Shown here: piece by piece, positions 15,679 through 24,776 of the stretch
Layout of the letters: each line of letters begins with the position of its first letter
How positions within the stretch are numbered: position 1 is the first letter of the stretch
Translations under genes and position numbers: made by a program
NCBI RefSeq assembly: GCF_013055795.1
Contig: NZ_JABETO010000010.1
Span: 1-64,000 of the forward strand
Direction of reading: 5' to 3'
Source: Streptomyces sp. I05A-00742
Lineage (GTDB): Bacteria; Actinomycetota; Actinomycetes; Streptomycetales; Streptomycetaceae
DNA: 64,000 nt
The notes under the pieces: model-generated
What the model saw: the letters and a program-made list of their open reading frames with translations, nothing else
Told to the model about the DNA's origin: nothing
Database searches by the model: none

Positions 15679-17055
15679 GTGTCACAACCGCGACAGAAAG
15701 CCGGGCCACCGGGCCCGCGCGCGGGGGGCTCGTGGCGGGAGTGGCTCGCCAGGGGACGGGCGGCCGCGACGAGAACGGAGCCGGGGCGGCTGCGGGTGCT
15801 GGGCGCGGTGCTGGCCGCGGCACTGGTCGTCTTCGGCGCGGTGACGGCGTGGCAGGTCACGGACCGGGCCCGGGCGGCGGACGCCGTCGTGGAGCGGAGC
15901 GAGCCGCTGAGCGCCGCCGCGGCGGACATCTACGGTTCGCTGGCGGACGCGGACACCACGGCCGCCACCGGTTTCCTGGCCGGCGGCCAGGAGACGCACG
16001 CGGTCCGGCAGCGGTACGAGAAGGACATCACGACGGCGTCGAAACTGCTGGTCGAGGCGGCGGCGAACGCCGGCGGCTCCCCTGCCGAGGGCGAGCAGAT
16101 CGCCACGCTGAACAAGCAACTGCCCGTCTACACCGGCCTGGTCGAGCAGGCGCGGGCCAACAACCGCCAGGGGCTCCCGCTGGGCGGCGCCTACCTGCGC
16201 TACGCCAGCGACCGGATGCACAACGACCTGCTGCCGGCCGCGCGCAGGCTGTACGAGGCGGAGACGGACCGGCTGGACGCGGACTACGCGGACGCCGAGG
16301 CCCGGCCGTGGGTGGCGATCGCCGTGGGCATCCTGGCCCTCGGCGCGCTGGGCTGGGCCCAGCGGCGCACCTACCTGCGGACCAACCGTGTGTTCAACCA
16401 CGGCCTGCTGGCCGCGACCGCGGCCACCGGCGTGGTGCTGGTGTGGCTGGCGGTGGGCCACGGCCTGGCCAGGGCGGAGCTGAGGGACTCGTACGACGAC
16501 GGCGCCCGGTCCCTCCAGGTGCTCAACATGGCCCGGATCAGCTCCCTCCAGGCCCGCGGCGCCGAGAACCTGACGCTCGTGGCGCGCGGCGCCGTCCTCA
16601 AGGACGGCAAGGACGCCTACGAGGAGAGCTACGGGAAGAACATGCGGGACCTGGCCGAGAACCCCGAGGGTGAACGGCAGACGATGAGCCTGCTGACCAG
16701 GGCGCGGGGCCTGGCCGAGGACGAGGCCGGCTCGGCCCCGCTGCGGCAGGCGATCCTCGCGGTGGAGGAGTGGAAGCGGCGGCACGCCGACGCCCGGGCC
16801 ACGGACGTCGCCGGCTACTACGACCGGGCGCTGCCGAAGGTGATCGGCGAACGGAACAGCACGGGCGAGTCGTTCGACCACGTGGACACCGCGCTGCGGA
16901 AGGCGCTGGCCCACGAGAAGGACGACTTCCGGCAGGCCGCCGACGACGGGCGCGGCGCCCTGACCGGGCTGGCGGCGGGGGCCGCCGTGCTCGCCGTGCT
17001 GGGCGCGGCCGCCGTGGTGGTCGGCATCGGCCGCAGACTGTCGGAGTACCGGTGA
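15679..17055 (+). CDS. glnX: GlnX-like membrane sensor protein
   Basis: This 458-residue membrane protein starts at GTG 15679 after a G-rich AAGGGGGGGG site. Hydrophobic helices lie at about residues 40-60 (VLGAVLAAALVVFGAVTAW), 213-228 (WVAIAVGILALGALGW), 244-262 (AATAATGVVLVWLAV) and near the C-terminus (GLAAGAAVLAVLGAAAVVVG). Between them are two helical extracytoplasmic segments rich in Asp/Glu/Lys, resembling a chemoreceptor four-helix bundle. It overlaps the GlnH-like gene, and pknG follows in the cluster. That reproduces mycobacterial GlnX-GlnH-PknG, where GlnX relays amino-acid binding by GlnH to the kinase. Length is close to mycobacterial GlnX. Confidence 0.78.
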   Translation: MSQPRQKAGPPGPRAGGSWREWLARGRAAATRTEPGRLRVLGAVLAAALVVFGAVTAWQVTDRARAADAVVERSEPLSAAAADIYGSLADADTTAATGFLAGGQETHAVRQRYEKDITTASKLLVEAAANAGGSPAEGEQIATLNKQLPVYTGLVEQARANNRQGLPLGGAYLRYASDRMHNDLLPAARRLYEAETDRLDADYADAEARPWVAIAVGILALGALGWAQRRTYLRTNRVFNHGLLAATAATGVVLVWLAVGHGLARAELRDSYDDGARSLQVLNMARISSLQARGAENLTLVARGAVLKDGKDAYEESYGKNMRDLAENPEGERQTMSLLTRARGLAEDEAGSAPLRQAILAVEEWKRRHADARATDVAGYYDRALPKVIGERNSTGESFDHVDTALRKALAHEKDDFRQAADDGRGALTGLAAGAAVLAVLGAAAVVVGIGRRLSEYR

Positions 17056-17072
17056 GCGGGGGAGGCGGGGGC

Positions 17073-18044
17073 ATGCGGGGACGGACAACCGGGAGGGTGC
17101 TCCGGTTCATGACGGTGGGCGTGGTGTGCGCCCTGGCCGCGGTGGCGGCGCTGCTCGTCCCCCGGGGCACCGGGACGAGCAGGGACGACGGGCACCGAGT
17201 GGCGGCAGTGCGCCCGGCCGCCGCACAGGCCGCCGACTGCACCGACCCGGAGGCGAGCCTGCGCCCCTCCACCGCCGAAGGCCCTGCCGTGCGCCGGATC
17301 AAGGAGCGCGGCCGGCTGATCGCCGGTGTCGACCAGAACAGCTACCGCTGGGGCTTCCGCACGGCGGAGGGCAAGCTCGACGGCTTCGACATCGCCCTCG
17401 TCCGGGCCATCGCCAAGGCCATCCTGGGCGATCCCGACAAGGTGACGTTCCTGGCCATCCCCACCAATCAGCGCATTCCCGCCCTGAAGTCGGGCAAGGT
17501 GGATATCGTCGCCCGTACGATGAGCATCAGCTGTGACAGGATCAAGGAAGTCGCCTTCTCCACGGCCTACTTCCAGGCCGGCCTGCAACTGCTGGTGCCC
17601 AAGGGGTCGCCGGTCACCGGCTTCGACAACGGCACCCTGGGCGGCCGGAAGGTCTGCGCGGCCGACGGTTCCACGGCCGAGTCCCAGCTGACGGAGCTGG
17701 CGAAGCGGACCCCGGTGACCGTGACGACCGTTCCCAACCAACTCGACTGCCTGGTGCGGCTCCAGCTCGGCCAGGTCGACGCGATCCTCACCGACAACGC
17801 GCTGGGGGCCGGCCAGGCCGCGCAGGACCCGTCCGTGGTACTCGTCGGCAAACCGTTCACCACCGAGTACTACGGCGTGGCGATGAATCTGGGCGCGGAC
17901 GACCTGGTACGCCGGGTCAACGCGGTGCTGGACGACTACCGCAGCGGCGGTGCGTCGAGCCCCTGGATGAAGGCCTACCGCGACTGGCTGGCCCGCGGCG
18001 ACCTCGGCATCACGGCGCCCCCGGAGCCCAAGTACCGGGACTGA
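17073..18044 (+). CDS. glnH: GlnH-like extracytoplasmic glutamate/aspartate-binding protein
   Basis: This 323-residue protein starts at ATG 17073 (strong GGGGGAGG upstream). GTG 17052, overlapping glnX by GTGA, is the alternative. An N-terminal hydrophobic helix (VGVVCALAAVAALLVP) anchors or exports it. No proper lipobox precedes the Cys, unlike mycobacterial GlnH. The rest is a family 3 solute-binding protein: IKERGRLIAGVDQNSYRWGF, KLDGFDIALVRAIAKAI, DIVARTMSISCDRIKEVAFS and VDAILTDNALG. No ABC permease or ATPase is adjacent, so it more likely serves as a sensor subunit than for uptake. Confidence 0.82.
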   Translation: MRGRTTGRVLRFMTVGVVCALAAVAALLVPRGTGTSRDDGHRVAAVRPAAAQAADCTDPEASLRPSTAEGPAVRRIKERGRLIAGVDQNSYRWGFRTAEGKLDGFDIALVRAIAKAILGDPDKVTFLAIPTNQRIPALKSGKVDIVARTMSISCDRIKEVAFSTAYFQAGLQLLVPKGSPVTGFDNGTLGGRKVCAADGSTAESQLTELAKRTPVTVTTVPNQLDCLVRLQLGQVDAILTDNALGAGQAAQDPSVVLVGKPFTTEYYGVAMNLGADDLVRRVNAVLDDYRSGGASSPWMKAYRDWLARGDLGITAPPEPKYRD

Positions 18045-18246
18045 CGGGCAGAGGCGCGGGCGACGGACAGCGAAGCGGGAAACGGGGGAAGGACACCGGA
18101 ACGACAGGGAAAGGACACACGGGAGACTCGCGAAGGACACGCGGGGGAAGGGCGATAACGGGGAAGCCGCACCTGCGGGGCAACTGACAGACTCTCGGCA
18201 CAGCACCGGTACGGAGCGGCGCGGGCCGCGGACAGAGAGGGGACCG
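18045..18246. other. Purine-rich intergenic segment with GAAGGACAC repeats
   Basis: This 202-bp gap inside the signalling cluster is strikingly purine-rich on the plus strand. It carries three copies of a GAAGGACAC-like word (18088-18096, 18109-18118, 18132-18140) about 22 bp apart. A promoter for the pknG half of the cluster could lie here, but no canonical hexamers were found. Confidence 0.4.
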
Positions 18247-19575
18247 ATGGCGGTCGCGGGGCCCACCGGGCCGGTCTTGAGCCGCGAGGAGGCCGACCGC
18301 GTGCTCGCGCGGCTCGGCGCGGAGCACGAGGCCGTCGAATCATCCCTGCTCGCCCTCCAGGACCACGCCGGCCGGCGCCTGCTGGAGGGCGCCGAGCTGT
18401 CCGGTGTCACCAGATCCCGCTGGGCGGTCGCCGAGCAGCTGATCAACCGGCTGTGGGCGTACTTCGACGCCTACACCGACGCCCTCACCAGAGCCCGCGA
18501 GCTGCGCTCCCGCCGCCGCTGGCCCACCCAGGGCGAGCTGACCGAGCTGACCGACCTGCTGCGCGGCGCCCGCGTCACCCTGCCGGGCGGCGACCCGGCC
18601 ACCGGGATCGCCACCCTGGGAGCGGCCGTCAAGCTCAGCGAGCAGCTGACCCTCCAGGAGCTCGTCGACCGGATGAACGGCTGGTACGCGCAGGCCCTGG
18701 ACGTGGTCGTCGTCGCCGACGCCGTCTGGTCCGCGCTCCCCGCCCGCATCGACCTGCTGGCCGCCGAGCTGCGGCGCACCCGCTCCCTGGCCCACTCGGT
18801 AGGCGTCCGCCCCGGCGAGCACCCCTCCGGCGACGACCTGGAGGACATCACCCGGGAGCTGTCCGCCCTGCGGTCCGAGGTGATATCCGACCCGCTGGCC
18901 TTCTGGACCGGCGCCTCGCCGAGCTCCGCGCCGGGCGGCGGCCGCGCCGACACCACGCGCTACGACCGCGCCGCCCGCGCCCTGGAGGACGTCCGGCGCG
19001 AGATCGAGGCCGTCCTGACCGTGCGGCAGGACGCCGAGCAGCGGCTGATGCGGGTGCGCGACGTCCTCTCCCGCGCGGACCGCACCCTGGAGGAGGCCCG
19101 GCAGGCGCGCGTGGAGGTGCTGTCCAAGATCGCCGCCTCCGAGGTGCCGGCCGTCTCCGGCCCGCCGACCGCCCTCTACGAGCAGCTGTCCGCCGCCGCC
19201 GACCACCGCAGACGCGCCCGCTGGCACCGGCTCTCGCCGCTCCTGGAGAGCCTGGAACAGCGCGCCGAGGAGGAGCTGCTGCGGGCCCGCGCCTCGCTCA
19301 CCGCGGTCACGGCGCCGCTGGCCGTCCGGGCCGAACTGCGCGGCCGGCTGGACGCGTACAAGGCGAAGGCCGCCCGGCTCGGCCTGGCGGAGGACCCGTT
19401 CCTCGGGGAGCGGTACGACGCCGCCCGCCGCATGCTGTGGAGCGCCCCCTGCGACCTGGTGGCCGCCGAACAGGCCGTCCTGCGCTACCAGCAGGCGGTG
19501 GCCGGGGCCCTGGCCCCGCCGTCGGGCAACGGAAGCGGGGACAGGAGCGTCCATGACCACAGGGGGGAAAGATGA
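18247..19575 (+). CDS. Coiled-coil cytoplasmic protein of the pknG cluster
   Basis: This 442-residue protein starts at ATG 18247 behind GAGAGGGGA. It is almost entirely helical, with Ala/Leu/Arg/Glu-rich heptads (for example REIEAVLTVRQDAEQRL and ADRTLEEARQARVEVL). There is no membrane helix or enzyme motif. It overlaps pknG by 4 bp (ATGA), so its production is coupled to the kinase. I recognise no named domain. By position it may be a scaffold or PknG partner. Confidence 0.75.
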   Translation: MAVAGPTGPVLSREEADRVLARLGAEHEAVESSLLALQDHAGRRLLEGAELSGVTRSRWAVAEQLINRLWAYFDAYTDALTRARELRSRRRWPTQGELTELTDLLRGARVTLPGGDPATGIATLGAAVKLSEQLTLQELVDRMNGWYAQALDVVVVADAVWSALPARIDLLAAELRRTRSLAHSVGVRPGEHPSGDDLEDITRELSALRSEVISDPLAFWTGASPSSAPGGGRADTTRYDRAARALEDVRREIEAVLTVRQDAEQRLMRVRDVLSRADRTLEEARQARVEVLSKIAASEVPAVSGPPTALYEQLSAAADHRRRARWHRLSPLLESLEQRAEEELLRARASLTAVTAPLAVRAELRGRLDAYKAKAARLGLAEDPFLGERYDAARRMLWSAPCDLVAAEQAVLRYQQAVAGALAPPSGNGSGDRSVHDHRGER

Positions 19576-22079
19576 GCGGGGACAACGGCACCAACTCCTG
19601 CCAGCGGCCGGGCTGCGACGGCGGCTACGAAGACGTGGGCGGCGGTGAGATGTACTGCGACACCTGCGGCCTCGCGCCGGTCGTCTCGCCCGCCGGCACG
19701 ATCTCCTCGCCGCCCACCGGCATGGCCGCCGGCGCCGCGCCGCACAGTTCGCGCTCGTCGACGGGGTCCGCCCGGTCGTCGCGCTCGGCGCGCTCCGCGT
19801 CGTCCCGCCGGTCCGTCTCCGGCCGGCTCTCGCGCTCGACGCTCGGCGGACAGGGCACGCCCTCCCGCTCGGTGTCGGTACGCAGCTCGCGGTCGAACGC
19901 CTCCGCGTCCGCCCGCAACAAGCTCGGGGCCGGCCTGGTCAGCATGCCGGGCGTGCCGCGCCCCGACCCGCAGGCGGCGGTGCTGGACAACCCCGAGGTC
20001 CCCGAGCGCAAGCGGTTCTGCAGCAAGGGCGACTGCGGGGAGCCGGTGGGCCGTTCGCGCGGCGACCGCCCCGGGCGCACCGAGGGGTTCTGCACCAAGT
20101 GCGGCCACCCCTACTCGTTCGTCCCCAAGCTCCGGGCCGGTGACGTGGTGCACGGGCAGTACGAGGTGGCGGGTTGTCTGGCCCACGGCGGCCTCGGCTG
20201 GATCTACCTGGCGATGGACCGCGCGGTCTCCGACCGCTGGGTGGTCCTCAAGGGCCTGCTCGACACCGGTGACGAGGACGCGCTCGCGGTCGCCCTGGCC
20301 GAGCGGCGCTTCCTGGCCGAGATCGAGCACGCCAACATCGTCCGCATCTACAACTTCGTCGAACACCTCGACCAGCGGACCGGCAGCCTCGACGGCTACA
20401 TCGTGATGGAGTACGTCGGCGGCAAGTCCCTCAAGGACATCGCCAACGAGCGGCGGCTGCCGGACGGCCGGCGCGACCCGCTGCCCGTGGAGCAGGCCTG
20501 CGCCTACGGCATCGAGGCCCTGGAGGCGCTGGGCCACCTGCACAGCCGCAACCTGCTGTACTGCGACTTCAAGGTGGACAACGCGATACAGCAGCAGGAC
20601 CAGCTCAAGCTGATCGACATGGGCGCGGTCCGGCGGATGGACGACGACGAGAGCGCCATCTACGGCACCGTCGGCTACCAGGCCCCCGAGGTCGCGGAAG
20701 TCGGCCCGTCCGTCGCCTCCGACCTGTACACGGTGGCGCGCACGCTCGCCGTCCTCACCTTCGACTTCCAGGGCTACACCACCGTCTTCGCCGACAGCCT
20801 GCCCGACCCGGACAACATCGACGTCTTCAGCCGCTACGAGTCGTTCTACCGGGTGCTGGTACGGGCCACCGACCCCGACCCGGCACGCCGGTTCTCCTCC
20901 GCCGAGGAGATGGCCGAGCAGCTCACGGGCGTGCTGCGGGAGGTGGTGGCGCTCCAGACGGGCAAGCCCCGGCCCGCGCTGTCCACGCTGTTCGGGCCCG
21001 AACAACGGGTGGTGGACACCGTCCTGTTCGAGACGGAGACGGACGACCCGTCGGCGCTCGGCGCCCGCGCGTCCCGCGGAGCCCTGTCCCGGGCGCCCCG
21101 GAAGGCGCTGCCCGTCGCCACCGCGCCGCAGTCCGGTCCGCTGCCGGTCGCCGCGCTCGACGTACGGGCCGCCGCGTTCGCGCTGCCCGTCCCGATGGCC
21201 GACCCGTCCGACCCCAACGCCGGTTTCCTGGCCGGCCTGCTCTCCTCGCAGCCCGCCGAGATGTACACGGCGCTCCAGGCCGCTCCCGTCAACTCGCTGG
21301 AGCTGCGGCTGCGCCGCTTCCGCACCCAGCTGGAGCTCGGCGAACTCGTCCACGCCGCCAAGGCGATGGCCTCCCTGGAGGCCGAGTACCCCGACGACTG
21401 GCGGATCGTCTGGTACCGCGGGCTGCACGCGCTCGTCACCGGCGACAAGGAGACCGCCGCGCTCTCCTTCGACGCCGTCTACGACGCGTTCCCGGGCGAG
21501 CCGGCCCCCAAGCTGGCCCTCGGCGTCTGCGCGGAGGTGCTGGGCCAGCTCGACAACGCCGCCGAGTACTACCGCCTGGTCTGGAGCACCGACCCCAGCT
21601 ATGTCAGCGCCGGCTTCGGGCTGGCCCGGGTCCGGCTCGCGGCCGGGGACCGGCCGGGAGCGGTCGGGACGCTGGAGTCCGTGCCGGAGTCCTCCATCCA
21701 CTTCACGGCGGCCCGGGTCGCGGCGGTCCGCGCCCGGCTGCGGCGGCGCTCGCCCCATGAGCATCTGCTGGACGATCTGACGGCCGCCGCCGGGCAGGTG
21801 GAGCGGCTCTCGGAGGCCGGCCTGGACCCGGTGCGCCGTGAACGGCTGTCCACGGAAGTGCTGGGCACCGCCCTGGACTGGGTGCTGTCCGGCAGCGCGG
21901 GCGCCCCGGTGGCGTCCGGCCGGAGCGTCACCCTGCTCGGCGGCGGAACGGACGAGCGGAGCCTGCGCTTCGGGCTGGAACGCTCGTACCGTGTGCTCGC
22001 GCGCCTCGCCCAGCGCGGCGAGGAACGGATCGAACTGGTGGAGCGGGCCAACCGTTTCCGCCCCAGGACCTGGGTGTGA
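19572..22079 (+). CDS. pknG: Serine/threonine protein kinase PknG
   Basis: This 835-residue protein has the full PknG architecture. It begins with an N-terminal CDTCG zinc element and a Ser/Arg-rich disordered stretch. A rubredoxin-like module follows (FCSKGDCGEPVG ... FCTKCGHPYSFVP, about residues 150-185). The kinase domain starts near YEVAGCLAHGGLGWIYLA. The catalytic loop reads YCDFKVDN and the metal motif DMG in place of DFG, as in other PknG proteins. The C-terminal half is TPR-like. In mycobacteria PknG phosphorylates FHA protein GarA to control 2-oxoglutarate metabolism and is fed by GlnH/GlnX. There is no membrane helix, so it is soluble and presumably recruited by the sensor. Confidence 0.93.
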   Translation: MSGDNGTNSCQRPGCDGGYEDVGGGEMYCDTCGLAPVVSPAGTISSPPTGMAAGAAPHSSRSSTGSARSSRSARSASSRRSVSGRLSRSTLGGQGTPSRSVSVRSSRSNASASARNKLGAGLVSMPGVPRPDPQAAVLDNPEVPERKRFCSKGDCGEPVGRSRGDRPGRTEGFCTKCGHPYSFVPKLRAGDVVHGQYEVAGCLAHGGLGWIYLAMDRAVSDRWVVLKGLLDTGDEDALAVALAERRFLAEIEHANIVRIYNFVEHLDQRTGSLDGYIVMEYVGGKSLKDIANERRLPDGRRDPLPVEQACAYGIEALEALGHLHSRNLLYCDFKVDNAIQQQDQLKLIDMGAVRRMDDDESAIYGTVGYQAPEVAEVGPSVASDLYTVARTLAVLTFDFQGYTTVFADSLPDPDNIDVFSRYESFYRVLVRATDPDPARRFSSAEEMAEQLTGVLREVVALQTGKPRPALSTLFGPEQRVVDTVLFETETDDPSALGARASRGALSRAPRKALPVATAPQSGPLPVAALDVRAAAFALPVPMADPSDPNAGFLAGLLSSQPAEMYTALQAAPVNSLELRLRRFRTQLELGELVHAAKAMASLEAEYPDDWRIVWYRGLHALVTGDKETAALSFDAVYDAFPGEPAPKLALGVCAEVLGQLDNAAEYYRLVWSTDPSYVSAGFGLARVRLAAGDRPGAVGTLESVPESSIHFTAARVAAVRARLRRRSPHEHLLDDLTAAAGQVERLSEAGLDPVRRERLSTEVLGTALDWVLSGSAGAPVASGRSVTLLGGGTDERSLRFGLERSYRVLARLAQRGEERIELVERANRFRPRTWV

Positions 22080-22082
22080 TCG

Positions 22083-23267
22083 ATGTCGCAACTGCCGCAA
22101 TCCGCACAGCTGACGGCCTGTCCCGTCTGCCATGAGCCGCTGGACCCCGCAGACAACTTCTGCGGCGGGTGCGGGGCGGACCTCTCGGCGGCCCCTGCGG
22201 CGGCCGGTCCTGCCGGTCCGGGCGGCACGGCCGGGGAGTCCCGGCAGCGGGCCGCCCGCTACCGGGATCCGGACGACTACCGGCTGGCCCCGCCCGGGAC
22301 GCCGGCCGTCCCGGTGCAGGGCGGCCACGACGCGACCGGCGCGGCAGGCCGCCGGCGCCCCTGCGGGGCCTGCGGGTCCGGCATGATCGACGACGACGGG
22401 TACTGCGAGCACTGCGGGCATGCACAGCCGCGCGAACGGGATCACATGGAGCACGAGACGACAGGCGTCGCGGCGGTCAGCGACCGCGGCCTGCGCCACC
22501 ACCGCAACGAGGACGCCTACGCGGTGTCCACCACGGCCCTCCCGGACGGCAGCCCCGCCGTGCTCGCCGTCGTCTGCGACGGCGTGTCGTCCGCGGCCCG
22601 GTCCGACGAGGCGTCGGCCGCCGCCAGCAGCGGCGCCCTGGCCTCCCTGGAGGCCGCCGTCACAACGGGCACGTCCCCGAGGGAGGCCACCCACCGGGCG
22701 ATCCTCGACGCCGCCGAGGCCGTCAACGCCCTGGCCGCCGCGGGCCACCGGCGGCCCCGCGAGCACCACCAGGAGAACGCCCCGGCCTGCACCATCGTCA
22801 GCGCGGTCATCACCGGCGAGCTGCTGACCGTCGGCTGGGTCGGCGACAGCCGCGCCTACTGGGTCCCCGACGACCGGTCCACCCAGCCCGCCCGGCTCAC
22901 CGAGGACGACTCCTGGGCCGCCCAGATGGTGGCCGCCGGGCTGCTCTCCGAGGCCGAGGCGTACGCGGACGAGCGGGCCCACGCCATCACCGGCTGGCTC
23001 GGCGCGGACGCCTACGAGGTGGAGCCGCACACCGCGGCCTTCCACCCGGACCGGCCCGGTGTCGTCGTCGTCTGCACCGACGGCCTGTGGAACTACGCCG
23101 AGACCGCCGAGCAGATGGCGGCCGTCATCCCCTCCGACGCCCGCGAGCGCCCCCTGGAGACCGCGCGCCGTCTCGTCGGCTACGCCCTTGACGGCGGGGG
23201 CCACGACAACGTAACCGTTGCGGTACTGCCGTTCCCCGCCCGGCCGTCGGAGGGGGGAACGGCCTGA
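22083..23267 (+). CDS. PP2C-family Ser/Thr phosphatase with two zinc ribbons
   Basis: This 394-residue protein starts 3 bp after pknG. Two N-terminal zinc ribbons are visible: CPVCHEPL...FCGGCG (residues about 13-35) and CGACGSG...YCEHCG (about 98-117). The PP2C catalytic domain follows from residue about 130: SDRGLRHHRNEDAYA, VVCDGVSSA, GWVGDSRAYWV, VVCTDGLWNY and GGHDNVTVAVL. The metal-binding Asp residues are intact. The obvious role is to reverse PknG phosphorylation, as inferred from context. The ribbons echo those of PknG and the FHA protein and could be interaction modules. Confidence 0.92.
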   Translation: MSQLPQSAQLTACPVCHEPLDPADNFCGGCGADLSAAPAAAGPAGPGGTAGESRQRAARYRDPDDYRLAPPGTPAVPVQGGHDATGAAGRRRPCGACGSGMIDDDGYCEHCGHAQPRERDHMEHETTGVAAVSDRGLRHHRNEDAYAVSTTALPDGSPAVLAVVCDGVSSAARSDEASAAASSGALASLEAAVTTGTSPREATHRAILDAAEAVNALAAAGHRRPREHHQENAPACTIVSAVITGELLTVGWVGDSRAYWVPDDRSTQPARLTEDDSWAAQMVAAGLLSEAEAYADERAHAITGWLGADAYEVEPHTAAFHPDRPGVVVVCTDGLWNYAETAEQMAAVIPSDARERPLETARRLVGYALDGGGHDNVTVAVLPFPARPSEGGTA

Positions 23268-23380
23268 CGCCCGAGCGTCACGGGGGGGGGATCCGCGCGC
23301 AGGTGCCGGGGGAGGCGCCGCGCGTGCCCGTCCGTCCGTCGGTCGCCATGTGACCAGGTGAGTACGAAGGAGCGGATCGG

Positions 23381-24706
23381 ATGTCGAACTTGTCCAAGCC
23401 GGACGTGCCGCGGTTCGCGGTCGACGTGTACCAGAACGAGTTCCTGCCCGAGGGCGGGCGCGAGGTCAACGCGATCGTCACCGTCACGTCCACCGGGGGC
23501 GGCACGGGCGGCGGCGTGTCCGGCGCTTCCGCGCCCGACACGGCAGTCGTGATCATGGTGGACTGTTCCGGCTCGATGGACTACCCGCCGACCAAGATGC
23601 GCAATGCCCGCGAGGCCACTGCGGCGGCGATCGACGTCCTGCGCGACGGCGTCTCCTTCGCCGTGGTGGCCGGCACCCACCAGGCCAAGGAGGTCTACCC
23701 CGGCGTCGGCCGGCTCGCGGTCGCCGATGCCACCACCCGCGCCCAGGCGAAGGAGGCGCTGCGCAAGCTGAGCCCCGGCGGCGGCACCGCCATCGGCACC
23801 TGGCTGCGCCTCGCCGACCGGCTGCTGGCCTCCTCCGACGCCTCCATACGCCACGGCATCCTGCTCACCGACGGCCGCAACGAGCACGAGGAGCCGGACG
23901 CCCTGCGGGCCTCCCTGGACGCCTGTGCCGGACGGTTCACCTGTGACGCACGGGGCGTGGGGACTGACTGGGAGGTCAAGGAGGTCACCGGCATAGCCTC
24001 GGCCCTGCTGGGGAGCGCCGACATCGTCGCCGATCCGGCGGGGCTCGCCTCGGACTTCACCGGGATGATGGAGAACGTGATGGGCAAGGAGCTCGCCGAC
24101 GTCTCCCTCCGGCTGTGGACCCCGCAGGGCGCCGAGGTGCAGTTCGTCAAGCAGGTCGCCCCGGTGGTGCGGGAGCTGACGGACCGCAGGACCGAGGCCG
24201 GTCCCCGCGCCGGTGACTACCCCACCGGCTCCTGGGGCGACGAGTCCCGCGACTACCACGTATGCGTCCGGGTGCCCGACGCCGGCGTCGGCCGGGAGAT
24301 GCTGGCCGCCCGCGCCTCGCTCGTCCGGCCCTCCCGCGACGGCTCGGCGCCGGAGACGCTCGCCCAGGGCCTGGTCCGGGCCCTGTGGACGGACGACCTC
24401 GCCGCCTCCACCACCATCAACCCGCAGGTCGCCCACTACACCGGCCAGGCCGAACTGGCCCAGGTCATCCAACAGGGCCTGGAGCTCCGCAAGTCGGGGG
24501 ACCTGGACGGCGCCACGGCGAAGCTCGGCCGGGCCGTCCAGCTCGCCAACCGCTCGGGCAACGAGGACACCGCGAAGCTGCTGGCCAAGGTGGTGGACGT
24601 GGTGGACGCGGTCAACGGTACTGTGCGGCTGAAGGCCAAGGTCTCGGCCGAGGCGGAGAAGACGCTGGAAACACGCTCGACCAAGACGGTCCGGGTGAAG
24701 AAGTAG
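23381..24706 (+). CDS. VWA-domain protein of the pknG cluster
   Basis: This 441-residue protein starts at ATG 23381. A von Willebrand factor A domain occupies about residues 50-230, with an intact MIDAS motif D-x-S-x-S (MVDCSGSMDYP), the Thr motif in GGGTAIGTWL, and a terminal Asp in LLTDGRNEHE. A beta-rich middle region follows (TPQGAEVQFVKQVAPVVRELT), then a helical TPR-like tail (ELAQVIQQGLELRKSGDLDG). There is no signal peptide or membrane anchor, so it acts in the cytoplasm. VWA proteins commonly assemble complexes through Mg-dependent binding. Here it probably links kinase, phosphatase and FHA protein. Confidence 0.88.
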   Translation: MSNLSKPDVPRFAVDVYQNEFLPEGGREVNAIVTVTSTGGGTGGGVSGASAPDTAVVIMVDCSGSMDYPPTKMRNAREATAAAIDVLRDGVSFAVVAGTHQAKEVYPGVGRLAVADATTRAQAKEALRKLSPGGGTAIGTWLRLADRLLASSDASIRHGILLTDGRNEHEEPDALRASLDACAGRFTCDARGVGTDWEVKEVTGIASALLGSADIVADPAGLASDFTGMMENVMGKELADVSLRLWTPQGAEVQFVKQVAPVVRELTDRRTEAGPRAGDYPTGSWGDESRDYHVCVRVPDAGVGREMLAARASLVRPSRDGSAPETLAQGLVRALWTDDLAASTTINPQVAHYTGQAELAQVIQQGLELRKSGDLDGATAKLGRAVQLANRSGNEDTAKLLAKVVDVVDAVNGTVRLKAKVSAEAEKTLETRSTKTVRVKK

Positions 24707-24776
24707 CACGCCGGCCGGACGAGCACCGCAAGGTCATGGGAACACCGGAAACGGCGCAAGAGGGGGAACGACCGAC

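Noticed and set aside
19485..23204. Very long minus-strand open frame opposite pknG and the phosphatase
   Set aside because: Long antisense frames are expected in high-GC DNA. The plus strand carries clear kinase and PP2C motifs, and the antisense translation is low-complexity Gly/Val/Arg/Asp.
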